Positions 17,874 to 26,189 of a DNA stretch of 64,000 nt are shown here, piece by piece; positions within the stretch are counted from its first letter, which is position 1, and the number at the start of each line of letters is the position of its first letter. A program made the position numbers and the translations under genes. Source of the stretch: Streptomyces flavofungini (lineage in GTDB: Bacteria; Actinomycetota; Actinomycetes; Streptomycetales; Streptomycetaceae). Under the pieces are notes generated by a model. That model saw only the letters and a list, made by a program, of their open reading frames with translations. It ran no database searches and had not been told where the DNA came from. The DNA lies in the NCBI RefSeq assembly GCF_014650815.1, contig NZ_BMVR01000023.1, forward strand, positions 32,505 to 96,504. Direction: 5' to 3'.

Positions 17874-18802
17874 TCATCTGCGTGCCAGGCCGAGCGAAGT
17901 GTGCGCGCTGCCCCGGCGGGCGCGCAGGAACATCTGGCGCAGCATGCGGCGCTCGTCTTCGCGTATGGTCGCCTGGTCCGGGCCGAGCCGTTCGCGGCCG
18001 TGAGCGCACATGCGCTGGTTGATGACGATGAGGTCGCCGCGCGCCAGGAGGAACCTCCGCTGCCCGGCAATAACCTCGCGCTCCAGGGCCCGTGCCGCGC
18101 TCGTGTGCGCGTCGCGTGAGTCCATGCCAGGGAGCCCTCGCGTCGAAGCGGACGAATCCGTCCCGGTGCTCACGGCCGTCCAGGATAGGGAAGGGCATGT
18201 ACTCATCGCCGACGCCCGTCAGGTTGTCGAAGTCCCCGTACATGAAGGCACGCTCGGCCAGAAGACGGCGTTCCTCGTCGCCCAGGCGCAGCGCGGCCCG
18301 GCGGAGATGGGAGACCAGGCTGTGGCCGCCGCCGCTCGGGTCCGGGCGCAGGCATCACTGGGCGACGTAGTCCGGTGGTCGTGTGGCGTTTGACGATGTC
18401 GATCTGGAAAGGGTGGTACCCGGTGCTGGTGACGTGCGCCGGCTCGCTGGCCGGATCGGTGCCGAGGGGCTGCCACAGCGGTAAGGCGTCGACGATGTTG
18501 AGCGGGGTGGCGATCCATGTCAGCAGAGCTATGGCCGCCCTCGGGCCGTGCTCGGGGCCCAGGTCCAGCAGCGGCGCGGCTTCAATGATCACGAAGCCGT
18601 CCAGGTAGACGCCGTCGAGCGTGGTCTTGCAGTGGGCCAGCAGGTCCTCGGCGCCGACGGCGTTCGCGCGCAGGGCCTGGTAGGCCCGGTTGACGTCGGG
18701 GTGGAGCAGTTCGCCGTTGGCTTCGGCGTCCGGCAGGTGGGGCGCTTGATTGGCGAGGGCGTCGACGAGCCGCGCAGCGAGGGGTACGCGGTAGGGGGTC
18801 AT
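17874..18802 (-). pseudogene. Decayed TauD/clavaminate-synthase-like dioxygenase gene
   Basis: It starts at ATG 18802 after AAAGGAGA. The first about 130 codons read well (MTPYRVPLAARLVDALANQA ... YHPFQIDIV). A frameshift follows near 18390 (an extra A in AAACGCC), an in-frame TGA close by, then an open stretch (MYGDFDNLTGVGDEYMPFPI), a second frameshift near 18125, and the C-terminal part (LLARGDLIVINQRMCAHGRE) to a stop at 17874. The AHGRE segment fits the distal metal-binding His and Arg of Fe(II)/2-oxoglutarate enzymes. The family call comes from pieces in three frames. Confidence 0.7.
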
Positions 18803-18899
18803 GACGGTTGTCTCCTTTTCGGAGCTCTGGCTGGTCGGGGTCGGGGCCGCTTGGTGGCGCTCGACGTCCCGGGCCGTCCACCGGGGCGCCGAGCGGCGC

Positions 18900-19805
18900 T
18901 CAGGGGGCCGCGTGCGGCGGAGGGAGCTGCATCGTGTTCTGCAGGCGGTCGAGGTAGAGCACGAGCTGCTGAGGCCGGTGGCCGGAGAGGGTTTCCAGGT
19001 GTTGGTCGGTGTCGGGGTCCGGGTCGCCCACGGTGTATGCCTTGATCGAGGCGCCGAGTTCCACGCTGAGCACGGTGCGGTCGATGCGCTGCGGGCCCGC
19101 CTGTCTCGTCCCGGCCTGTCCGTAGCCGGCCGTCGCGCGCTGCGCGGAGTGCTGGCCGAGCTCATGGGCGACATGGCGGGCGGCGTCAATGAAGCCCGCC
19201 GCGGTGAGGATGCGGTCGGCGCGGTCGTCGGTCCGGCGGGTGCCGTCCTCGGCGATGTAGGTCCGGTTGACCATGAACGCCTTGTCTTTGACGTTGCGCC
19301 AGTCGATCAGCCGGGCTTCGGTGGGCATGCCGTTCCAGTCGCCCATGCCAATGAGGAGGTATCCGGGCGCGGCGAAGGTGGTGTACCAGTCGGCCTCGAT
19401 GGAGCGCACGGTGGCGGACCAGGAGCAGTCGTGCTTGGAGACCAGCGACAGCACCCGTTCGCTCAACTCGCCGCCCGCACCACGCAGCCGCACCGCGATG
19501 TTGGCCGGGGCGTGCCATGGTGCCCAGCCATGCTCGTACTCGTCCTCGACCGCGAAAAGGCCGTCATCGTGCACGAAGATCGCGTTGCTGTGGGGGGAGC
19601 CAGGCAGCGGGATAGCGGGGTAGCCGTGCATGTGCAGCAGCTTTTGCACCCTCAGCAGGTCGTCGGGGTGCAGCCCTTGCCACAGCACCGCATCCGGATG
19701 CTGCTGCGCGATCCATGCGCAGGCCTCCACGATGTGACTGTCCGTGCTGACGTTCCAGGAAAGGAGGCGGATCTCGTTGCCCGGATGGCTGTCGAGGGTG
19801 TTCAC
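18900..19805 (-). CDS. Endonuclease/exonuclease/phosphatase-fold protein 2
   Basis: A 301-residue protein starting at GTG 19805, overlapping its neighbour's stop as GTGA. Motifs of the fold are visible: IRLLSWNVST near the N-terminus, YLLIGMGDWNGMPTE (the metal/phosphate-site GDWN), and a late RIDRTVLS. The His of the usual SDH motif is not seen, so catalysis may be altered. It is paired with a second member of the same superfamily. Confidence 0.75.
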   Translation of the reverse strand: MNTLDSHPGNEIRLLSWNVSTDSHIVEACAWIAQQHPDAVLWQGLHPDDLLRVQKLLHMHGYPAIPLPGSPHSNAIFVHDDGLFAVEDEYEHGWAPWHAPANIAVRLRGAGGELSERVLSLVSKHDCSWSATVRSIEADWYTTFAAPGYLLIGMGDWNGMPTEARLIDWRNVKDKAFMVNRTYIAEDGTRRTDDRADRILTAAGFIDAARHVAHELGQHSAQRATAGYGQAGTRQAGPQRIDRTVLSVELGASIKAYTVGDPDPDTDQHLETLSGHRPQQLVLYLDRLQNTMQLPPPHAAP

Positions 19806-20650
19806 ACCAAGCCTCCCTCGTATTCGAACGTGGCGATGACCGGCAGGTGATCGGAGAGTTCGCGAAAGCGGGAGTCATCCAGCACGTGGCAGGCCTTCAG
19901 GGGCCAGCGCAGATGGCGCGAGGGCAGGATGTAGTCCGAGCGGTGATCGCGGAGCTGCTGCCTGTCCGCGTAGCCGCAGCTGCGGGCGAACGGCAGCTTC
20001 AACTGGACCTGGGGGTCGACGAAACCGGCGGCCAGCAGCGCGTGCATGGCGCGTTTGTCCAGGCCTCCGTAGCTGCCGTCCGGGTTGAGGATGCGGTGTC
20101 GGGAGTAGTGCGAGGCAGGAAGCCAGTCCCACGAGTCCGGCTCGGGATCGCCAGGCGCCTCGCAGTTGAGGTCCCCGACCAGCAGGGTGTCGTGCCGCGT
20201 CCCGTACTCCGTTAGCCACTTCACTTCCGCGGCCCGGGCCTCGGGGTCGAACGGAGCCAGGTGGGTGTTGAGCACCCGAAGCGCGCCCGGCACGTTCTTC
20301 ACGATCACATCGGCGCGCGACACGGCATGGTGGAACGTGCCACCGCCGACGTCCTTGAAGAAGCGGGCCATGCGGACCTTGGGGCCGCGCACGAACGTGA
20401 GCAGATGACAGCCGTGATGCGCCGACGGCGCGAGACGGACCTCCGCACCCAGCGCCGCGGCGCTCGCGAGGACGCGTTCCTCGCCGCCCTCGTCGTAGTA
20501 CTTGCCCTCCTGCACGCACCACACGTCGACATCGGCATGCCTCATCAGAGTCATCTGCTGCTGCCACCGGTCCCAGCGGAAGCGCCCGGCCTCGTGGTCG
20601 CGGCCGCCGTTGAGCAAGTTGTAGGTGGCGACCTGCAGGTACTGCTTCAC
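19802..20650 (-). CDS. Endonuclease/exonuclease/phosphatase-fold protein 1
   Basis: A 282-residue protein starting at GTG 20650 after GAGAGGA. Its motifs are well preserved: VATYNLLNGG, VWCVQEGK (catalytic Glu), LRVLNTHLAPFD, LLVGDLNCEAPG, RSDYIL and LSDHLPVIATFEY (catalytic His). It is therefore probably an active metal-dependent phosphodiesterase or phosphatase. It sits second in the operon, coupled to a divergent paralogue. Confidence 0.85.
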   Translation of the reverse strand: MKQYLQVATYNLLNGGRDHEAGRFRWDRWQQQMTLMRHADVDVWCVQEGKYYDEGGEERVLASAAALGAEVRLAPSAHHGCHLLTFVRGPKVRMARFFKDVGGGTFHHAVSRADVIVKNVPGALRVLNTHLAPFDPEARAAEVKWLTEYGTRHDTLLVGDLNCEAPGDPEPDSWDWLPASHYSRHRILNPDGSYGGLDKRAMHALLAAGFVDPQVQLKLPFARSCGYADRQQLRDHRSDYILPSRHLRWPLKACHVLDDSRFRELSDHLPVIATFEYEGGLV

Positions 20651-20708
20651 GTGGTTCCTCTCAGCGGAGCTGGCCGCCCCAGACGGGCAGGCGGGATTCG
20701 TGCCGGGT

Positions 20709-20915
20709 TCAGACGGCGGTGTATTCGGCGGTGACAGGGCGATGCGGGGCAACGAGGTCACCGTTCGGCAGCAGCTCGCCGGTGTCGTCGAAGAGCAGGA
20801 CGCCGTTGCACAGCAGGCTCCAACCCTGTTCCGGGTGGTGTGCCACCACGGCCGCGGCCTCCCGGTCAGAGGCCTCGGCCACCGGACAGGGCTGCTTGTG
20901 CGGACACCCGTACAT
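20709..20915 (-). CDS. DUF5999-type small protein
   Basis: A 68-residue protein starting at ATG 20915 after GTGGAGGA. It has an N-terminal Cys pair (MYGCPHKQPCPVAEASDREA) and the conserved block HHPEQGWSLLCNGVLLFDDT followed by GELLPNG. I recognise this as the DUF5999 family of streptomycetes, whose function is unknown. It is the first gene of the operon that runs to 13767. Confidence 0.75.
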   Translation of the reverse strand: MYGCPHKQPCPVAEASDREAAAVVAHHPEQGWSLLCNGVLLFDDTGELLPNGDLVAPHRPVTAEYTAV

Positions 20916-21167
20916 GTGGTTCCTCCACGCTGATTGATTGGGAGTTGCGGGTGGCGGTCGCCGCTCGCCCCGCCGGTGCTGAGCGGCGACCGGGGCGCCT
21001 GCTGCGCGCGCCTTGTGAGCGCGTCGTCCCCATGCAGCAGCGCCGCGCCCTCGCGAGTCGACCTTCCGCTGCCGCGCCAACTCGGGGGAGAACGCGGAAC
21101 GGAAGCGGGAGGGCCCATCGAGGGCCGTCCCAGGTGCGGCTAGGGCCGCAGGCAGGGACGACCGGCT

Positions 21168-21422
21168 TCAGAAGAGTCTTCTCAACGGCAAGGCGGAGAG
21201 ACAGGCGACACCGGCGAGCACGCAGACGATGCCCACCACCAGCACGATCCGAGGCCCGTCCTCCTGCTTGCCCTTGGCCTCACCCGATGCAGCAGCGTCG
21301 CCGCCCGCGGCGGGTCCGACGGACTGCTGGCCGGGAGCCTCAGCCGAGTGTCGCCCTCGGCACTTCGGGCCGAACGTCACGAGAAGCCCGATCGCTGCCA
21401 CGACGGCTAAGCCCACGATCAT
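21168..21422 (-). CDS. Small two-helix membrane protein
   Basis: An 84-residue protein with helices at both ends (IVGLAVVAAIGLLVTFG and IVLVVGIVCVLAGVACL) and a hydrophilic middle. Its ATG (21422) overlaps the upstream stop as ATGA. No family recognised. Confidence 0.6.
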   Translation of the reverse strand: MIVGLAVVAAIGLLVTFGPKCRGRHSAEAPGQQSVGPAAGGDAAASGEAKGKQEDGPRIVLVVGIVCVLAGVACLSALPLRRLF

Positions 21423-21610
21423 GACGTCGCGCCTCCGCCCATCGCGAGGAACACCTCGGAGAGAACCCCAGCGACCGGGAGCCCGTCCAGATGGATGCCC
21501 GCGACTCCGTTTCCGCGCGAGCTACTGCCACCGTGTCCCGGAGGGGCGTCAGCCTGCCTGGGCTCCGCTCGGGGTTTCGCGGGCCGGTCCCTGTCAGTGG
21601 GCTGGGACAT
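21419..21610 (-). CDS. Short hypothetical protein
   Basis: A 63-residue reading frame from ATG 21610, polar and Pro/Arg/Gly-rich at its start and more hydrophobic at the end (DGLPVAGVLSEVFLAMGG). It is coupled to the downstream membrane protein gene. Existence is supported by the ATGA overlap and position; function unknown. Confidence 0.45.
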   Translation of the reverse strand: MSQPTDRDRPAKPRAEPRQADAPPGHGGSSSRGNGVAGIHLDGLPVAGVLSEVFLAMGGGATS

Positions 21611-21698
21611 CGTGATCCTCCAGGTAGTCGTGACGTGCGAGGGAGGGGCGGTTGCAAGGCCGACGCCCCGAGCGGTCTCTCGGTCTGGGAGGTGTTTG

Positions 21699-22118
21699 TC
21701 AGGGGCCATCGGTGTCCACGAGCTCAAGGAGGTCCTGGACGGCGAGACCGAGGCGTCGAAGGTGCCCGCGCGCCGACGAGGGATCACCAGGCACGCCCTC
21801 GCCCATGACGAGCTCAGCGCGCCCGGCCAAGGCACTTGCGGAGGCCGTCGGCTGCCCGTCAGCCCGCTTCCTCACGATGGTCACGAGCTGAGGCAGGACT
21901 CTGCGCAGCCGAGACGTGAACTCGACAACCTCGCTTGGTACCGGCGGAAACGGGCCGAGCACCACATCGAGGTCGCCATAGACCGCGTCGAGGGCATGGT
22001 CGTCCCTCAGCGCTTCCAAGACCCGTCCGAGCATTGCCCGGACGTCATCGGGATGTACGTAGGCAGGTGCCTCGGCTTCAGAGGGCACCGGGGTGTTCGC
22101 CAGCGTGTCCTGCTGCAT
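21699..22118 (-). CDS. DUF6415 family protein
   Basis: A 139-residue protein starting at ATG 22118, overlapping the upstream stop as TGATG. The pattern (RAMLGRVLEALRDD ... LGPFPPVP ... SRLRRVLPQLVTIV ... LGLAVQDLLELVD) matches the DUF6415 family often found beside RsbW-like ATPases in Streptomyces. Its function is not established. Confidence 0.7.
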   Translation of the reverse strand: MQQDTLANTPVPSEAEAPAYVHPDDVRAMLGRVLEALRDDHALDAVYGDLDVVLGPFPPVPSEVVEFTSRLRRVLPQLVTIVRKRADGQPTASASALAGRAELVMGEGVPGDPSSARGHLRRLGLAVQDLLELVDTDGP

Positions 22119-22618
22119 CACGCGTTCTCCTTCGCCGACGAGATCGCAAGGGAGCACGAGAGCCAGTCGTCAGCCACTTGCAAGCCCGTCGTAAACGCGT
22201 CCACGAGAGGCAGGCCACGGCCGTTCTCGTCGAGCGCGAGCGGGTCCGGCTCGTGGATACGGACGCCGTGAAGGTGGCCGCTGCGTACGGCGAACCGCAC
22301 GCTGCCAGTGAAGAGGGCGAGGCGAACGTCGATGCTGCGACCGGTGCCGTGAAGGAGGGCGTTGGTGAGTAGTTCGGACAGCACCACATGTGCCACATCG
22401 AGCTCGGCCGCCGACCTCACACCCCAGGCGAGCAACGTAGAGACGCCCTCACGCCGGACCTCTCCCACCCACCGCAGGTCGCCCTCCGCCGGCATTGCAC
22501 CCAGAGATACGGGCGTGCGCCTGCGGGTGAACTCAGCGCCGGCAAGGTACCGCGGTGGGGTGAGGGCGCCGGGCGCCGTCGCGTACTTGGCCTCCGCGCC
22601 ATGTCCAGCCGCCAGCAT
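22118..22618 (-). CDS. RsbW-like ATP-binding regulator (HATPase)
   Basis: A 166-residue protein. The HATPase N-box VVLSELLTNALLHGTG and the G1-like ENGRGLPLVDA are clear, as in anti-sigma-factor kinases of the RsbW family that streptomycetes carry in large numbers. ATG 22618 follows GGAG; a GTG six bases upstream is an alternative. It is transcribed divergently from the XRE-TPR regulator, a common arrangement. Confidence 0.85.
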   Translation of the reverse strand: MLAAGHGAEAKYATAPGALTPPRYLAGAEFTRRRTPVSLGAMPAEGDLRWVGEVRREGVSTLLAWGVRSAAELDVAHVVLSELLTNALLHGTGRSIDVRLALFTGSVRFAVRSGHLHGVRIHEPDPLALDENGRGLPLVDAFTTGLQVADDWLSCSLAISSAKENA

Positions 22619-22799
22619 CTCCACACCTTCTCTCGCGTGTCCATCAGGCCCGCTCCGAGGCCTTGTTGGCCTGCGCCAGTGTTGTGGCGCAGGAGCTCGG
22701 CGGCTTCGGACGGAACACCAGAAGTGATCGCGACATCAGCCGGGTTCGTGGTGACGGGACCGGCATGTCCGCGCTGCAAGATCAGAGGGTCCTCGCGAG

Positions 22800-22900
22800 G
22801 GGTGTCGCCAACAACCGTAAAAGTTCGCGGTTCACGGGAACCGGAAGTCTGGTTTCACGGTTCACCTGCAAAGCCGTGAAGAATCACGGTTCTTGGCGCA
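22800..22900. promoter_or_regulatory. Divergent promoter region with CACGGTTC repeats
   Basis: Between the divergent ATPase and regulator genes there are repeated GGTTCACGG / CACGGTTC motifs (near 22828, 22855 and 22885) and an inverted repeat CCGTG-N6-CACGG at 22874-22889. These are plausible operator sites for the adjacent XRE-type regulator. Confidence 0.5.
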
Positions 22901-22959
22901 GTGTGTTGGCCTGCTTACTACGCTCTGTTGTGCGGTTGGGTTGGGAGGACGAGCGGGAT

Positions 22960-24342
22960 ATGGAACAGAGTTCGGCACCACACGGCCCGTCCTGTGCCCG
23001 GCGTATCCGGGAGAGCGGGACCGAGGCGGGGCACGGCGTAGAGCAGGTCGTCGCGGACATCCATCGGTGCTGCCAGGTCAGCCTGCTCCGCGCTCAACGG
23101 CTCGCACGCGGATGGAGGCTGGCGGAAGCCGTCCTTCATCTGTGTGCTCTCGCGGAAGATCTCGGTATCGCCGCGCCCCGCACAGACGTTGAGCAGCTAC
23201 GGCTCTGGGAGGTGGGGAGGCATCAACCACGGCTGGGCGCCGTCAACTTGCTGTGCCGCCTCTACCACTGCACGGTGCATGACCTCGGGTTGGCGAGCCC
23301 ACATGGATCCTTGGCGCTCCCAGAGACCGGCGAACTGCGGGGGCCCGCGGCCCCATGTGTCGGCTTAGTCACCGCCGATCCACTCACCGACCGGGTTGAT
23401 GCCGCCCGGCGCTCAGTGGACCGCATGCTCGCGCTGTCCAGCGTTAGTACGACCCAGATGGACCTGCTCGATGGGCGTATCTTGGACGCGCGACGGCAGT
23501 ACCTCTACACCCCGCCCTCGCAGATGCTGCACGCGCTCCTTAACGAACTTGACGAGGTCAAGAGCCTGGCCATCGACCGGCAGCCCGCCGCTGTGCAAGG
23601 TCGGCTGTCAGAGATGACGGCGGTGCTGGCGACGCTGGTCGCAGACTCGCTGATGAAGCTGGGCAACCTCGCCTCGTCCCGCGCCTGGTACGACACGGCA
23701 CAAAGCGCAGCAGATGACAGCGGCAACGTGATGTTACGCGCCCGGGTGAGGGCGCAGCGCGCCATGCTGCCGTACTACTACGGGCCCCTGGAAGGGGCCG
23801 TCACCCTCGGCCGCGAGGCCCGGTTACTCTCGCGCGGCCGACCGACTTCAACGGCTTCCTTTGCCGCTGCGGCGGAGGCACGAGCACTCGCCCGACAGGG
23901 CAATACCGCCGAGGCAGAATCCACCATCATCGTTGCTCAGCGGCTGTATGAGCAGTGTGAGCCTGGGGATCAGGACGACGCCTTCGCTTTCCCTGAACGA
24001 CGGATGCTCCTGTACATGAGCGGCGTGTACACGGCGATGGGGCGCAGCAGCCAGGCCAGGAAGGTGCAGGAACAGGCACTGGCCCTCTATCCGGCGCGTA
24101 CGGGCATCGACCCGGCCCTCCTCCAGCTTGAGGCGGCGATCTGCTTGGCACTCGACCGCAGCCCATCCGAAGCATGCCAGCTTGCCGGAGCTGCCTTCTT
24201 GAAGGTTCCAGCCGGGCACCGGACGCACATTCTGGAGGAGCGCGCACGAGATGTGTTGGACGTCCTTCCACCAGGGATAAAGAGTGGGCGGGCCGCGAGG
24301 GAGCTCACGGAGATCCTTGCCTTGCCTACGGGACCGAGGTGA
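22960..24342 (+). CDS. XRE-family regulator with TPR-like C-terminus
   Basis: A 460-residue protein; ATG 22960 is chosen because upstream in-frame sequence lacks coding bias and holds the repeats. An N-terminal helix-turn-helix region (LRAQRLARGWRLAEAVLHLC ... EQLRLWEVGRHQPRLGAVNL) is followed by a long helical repeat region typical of Streptomyces XRE regulators with TPR domains. It probably controls the divergent DUF6415/ATPase set and the downstream phosphotransferase gene. Confidence 0.75.
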   Translation: MEQSSAPHGPSCARRIRESGTEAGHGVEQVVADIHRCCQVSLLRAQRLARGWRLAEAVLHLCALAEDLGIAAPRTDVEQLRLWEVGRHQPRLGAVNLLCRLYHCTVHDLGLASPHGSLALPETGELRGPAAPCVGLVTADPLTDRVDAARRSVDRMLALSSVSTTQMDLLDGRILDARRQYLYTPPSQMLHALLNELDEVKSLAIDRQPAAVQGRLSEMTAVLATLVADSLMKLGNLASSRAWYDTAQSAADDSGNVMLRARVRAQRAMLPYYYGPLEGAVTLGREARLLSRGRPTSTASFAAAAEARALARQGNTAEAESTIIVAQRLYEQCEPGDQDDAFAFPERRMLLYMSGVYTAMGRSSQARKVQEQALALYPARTGIDPALLQLEAAICLALDRSPSEACQLAGAAFLKVPAGHRTHILEERARDVLDVLPPGIKSGRAARELTEILALPTGPR

Positions 24343-24375
24343 CAGGACCGCAACTTGTCGGCCAGCCTGAGCCCT

Positions 24376-25287
24376 ATGACAGCTCCAACGCCGGCAGCCC
24401 CCGGTGGTTTCGACGAGGCCGAACTCCATCACGTCCTGACACGCGCATGCGAGGCCGCAGGCCTCGGCAGCTCAAACGCCCATCTCCTTCGTGGACACAC
24501 CAACGCCGTTGTCCTGCTGCACGATGAATCAGTCGTCGTGAAAGTCGCTCGCCGCGGTACACCAACTAGCAACGTCAGGCGGACTGTCGAGTTTGTGCAG
24601 TGGCTCATGGAATGCGGCTTTCCTACGGCGCCCCTGCACCCGGTACCGGACCAGCCCATTCTCGTGGACGGTCACGCTGTCACTTTCTGGACCTACCTTC
24701 CGCAGCCCGACGGACTTCCTGTAGCCGCATCGCAGATTGCAAAGCCTCTCCTCACCCTGCACACCCTGCCTGCCCCTCCCGTCGACCTTCCGCACCACGA
24801 CAACCTCCGTGCGATTCGTGCCTCCCTATCGGCTATCACGGCGTTGCCCATCTCGACGCTGAAATTTCTTCGCAGCCGCGCCGACCAGCTCGAAGGAGAA
24901 CTAGGGCGGGTGCGGTTCGCTTTGCCCGAAGGTGTCCTTCAGGGGGACCCGCAGCACCGGAATGCCCTCCGCCATGGGGGAGAAGCAGTGCTCTGCGACT
25001 GGGACACCGTGGCCCAAGGCCATCCGGAGTGGGACCTCGTCACCATCGAGGTGCACTGCCGCCGCTTTGGGTACAGCGAATCCCACTACCAAGAATTCGC
25101 CGCAGCCTACGGGTTCGACGTCACGACGTGGCCGGGTTACACGACCTTGCGGGACATCCGGGAGCTGCGCATGATCACCACCAACGCTCGCAAGGTCTGT
25201 CATGCTCCGGACAGCTTCTCCGAAGTGGAGCGCCGCGTTGAAGGGCTGCGGTCCGAAGACAGTGCGCTGCCTTGGCGCATCCTGTGA
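24376..25287 (+). CDS. Aminoglycoside-phosphotransferase-fold protein
   Basis: About 303 residues from ATG 24376 (a TTG at 24355 is an alternative). Kinase-fold features: VVVKVARRG (ATP-site Lys), LQGDPQHRN where the usual HGD brings Gln in place of His but keeps the catalytic Asp and Asn, and VLCDWDTVAQG (DxD metal site). It more likely phosphorylates a metabolite than confers resistance; no resistance subgroup is recognised. Confidence 0.78.
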   Translation: MTAPTPAAPGGFDEAELHHVLTRACEAAGLGSSNAHLLRGHTNAVVLLHDESVVVKVARRGTPTSNVRRTVEFVQWLMECGFPTAPLHPVPDQPILVDGHAVTFWTYLPQPDGLPVAASQIAKPLLTLHTLPAPPVDLPHHDNLRAIRASLSAITALPISTLKFLRSRADQLEGELGRVRFALPEGVLQGDPQHRNALRHGGEAVLCDWDTVAQGHPEWDLVTIEVHCRRFGYSESHYQEFAAAYGFDVTTWPGYTTLRDIRELRMITTNARKVCHAPDSFSEVERRVEGLRSEDSALPWRIL

Positions 25288-25457
25288 GCTACTTCCGTCC
25301 GCCGGTCAGGGCCGTGCGGATGCGCTGCTCGTAGGCCGGGCAAGAAAAGGCGCCTGATTTCTGACGTCGTCAACGACCTTCCAGTCCTCAAGGACGAGGA
25401 GTGAACTGGCGCTCTACAATCAGTGGTTGATTAGTTGTCAGCGGCGGGGAGGCCGAT

Positions 25458-25979
25458 GTGGAGACACCGCGCACGGACCCTGAGGCCATCAAGCCGCGCC
25501 CCGACTACCCACCCAAGACGCCCCCGCCGCCTAAGAAGCCGCCGTCTCCGCCGCCGCCACAAACACAGGGAGCCGCGGACGTACCGGTGCGACTGCAAGC
25601 CTTCCGGGGTCGGAGGGTGATGGCGAACCGGCAAGGCGCAGCCTGGTCTTTGGAATGCCAACCCTGGGCGGGTAAGAAGGCCGTCGCCGTGGTGACTGAA
25701 CGGCTCACCCAGTGGGGCCTGCGTGGCCCCAAGACCTTGGACGAAGTGGTGCGCTTTCTCGTCGCCACCGTGGTGCAGGATGGCGGTCGCAACGTGAGCC
25801 TCCACCTCGCTGAGCAGAATCGGCAAGCCCTGATCATGGCCCTCAGCCACCGGCCACGACCCGCCGAACGCGGCGGCACCGTCCTGCCCCGGCTGCACGA
25901 GCTGGGGGCCGTGAGCTGCGGCACCGAGGTAACCGACGATGGCCGCCAAGTCTGGGCCGTCCTCGACCTAGTCTTCTGA
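25458..25979 (+). CDS. Hypothetical protein with Pro-rich N-terminus
   Basis: A 173-residue protein from GTG 25458 after GGGGAGG. Residues 1-40 are Pro/Lys-rich; the rest is a compact domain (MANRQGAAWSLECQPWAGKK, then AVVTERLTQWGL). It resembles the small ATPase-associated proteins of streptomycetes but I cannot assign it. The 210 bases after it hold nothing recognisable. Confidence 0.55.
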   Translation: METPRTDPEAIKPRPDYPPKTPPPPKKPPSPPPPQTQGAADVPVRLQAFRGRRVMANRQGAAWSLECQPWAGKKAVAVVTERLTQWGLRGPKTLDEVVRFLVATVVQDGGRNVSLHLAEQNRQALIMALSHRPRPAERGGTVLPRLHELGAVSCGTEVTDDGRQVWAVLDLVF

Positions 25980-26189
25980 AGCAGGATCCCGAGGCCAGAT
26001 GACTGGCTGTAGTGTGGCCCGCGGCGGCTCTGCTCCGGCTCACCAAGAGCGCCTTCGGAGCCACACTCCAGCTGCATGATCACACCCACGACGGGCGAAG
26101 GCCGGGACCGCGACGGCCGTGCTCACTGACACATCGATGACAAATCATGCGGACAGTGCCACTTCTAATCGGAACCTACACGAGCCTCA

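Noticed and set aside
24376..25287. Antibiotic resistance phosphotransferase
   Set aside because: Only the general kinase fold is visible, the HGD is QGD, and no resistance subgroup motif is present.
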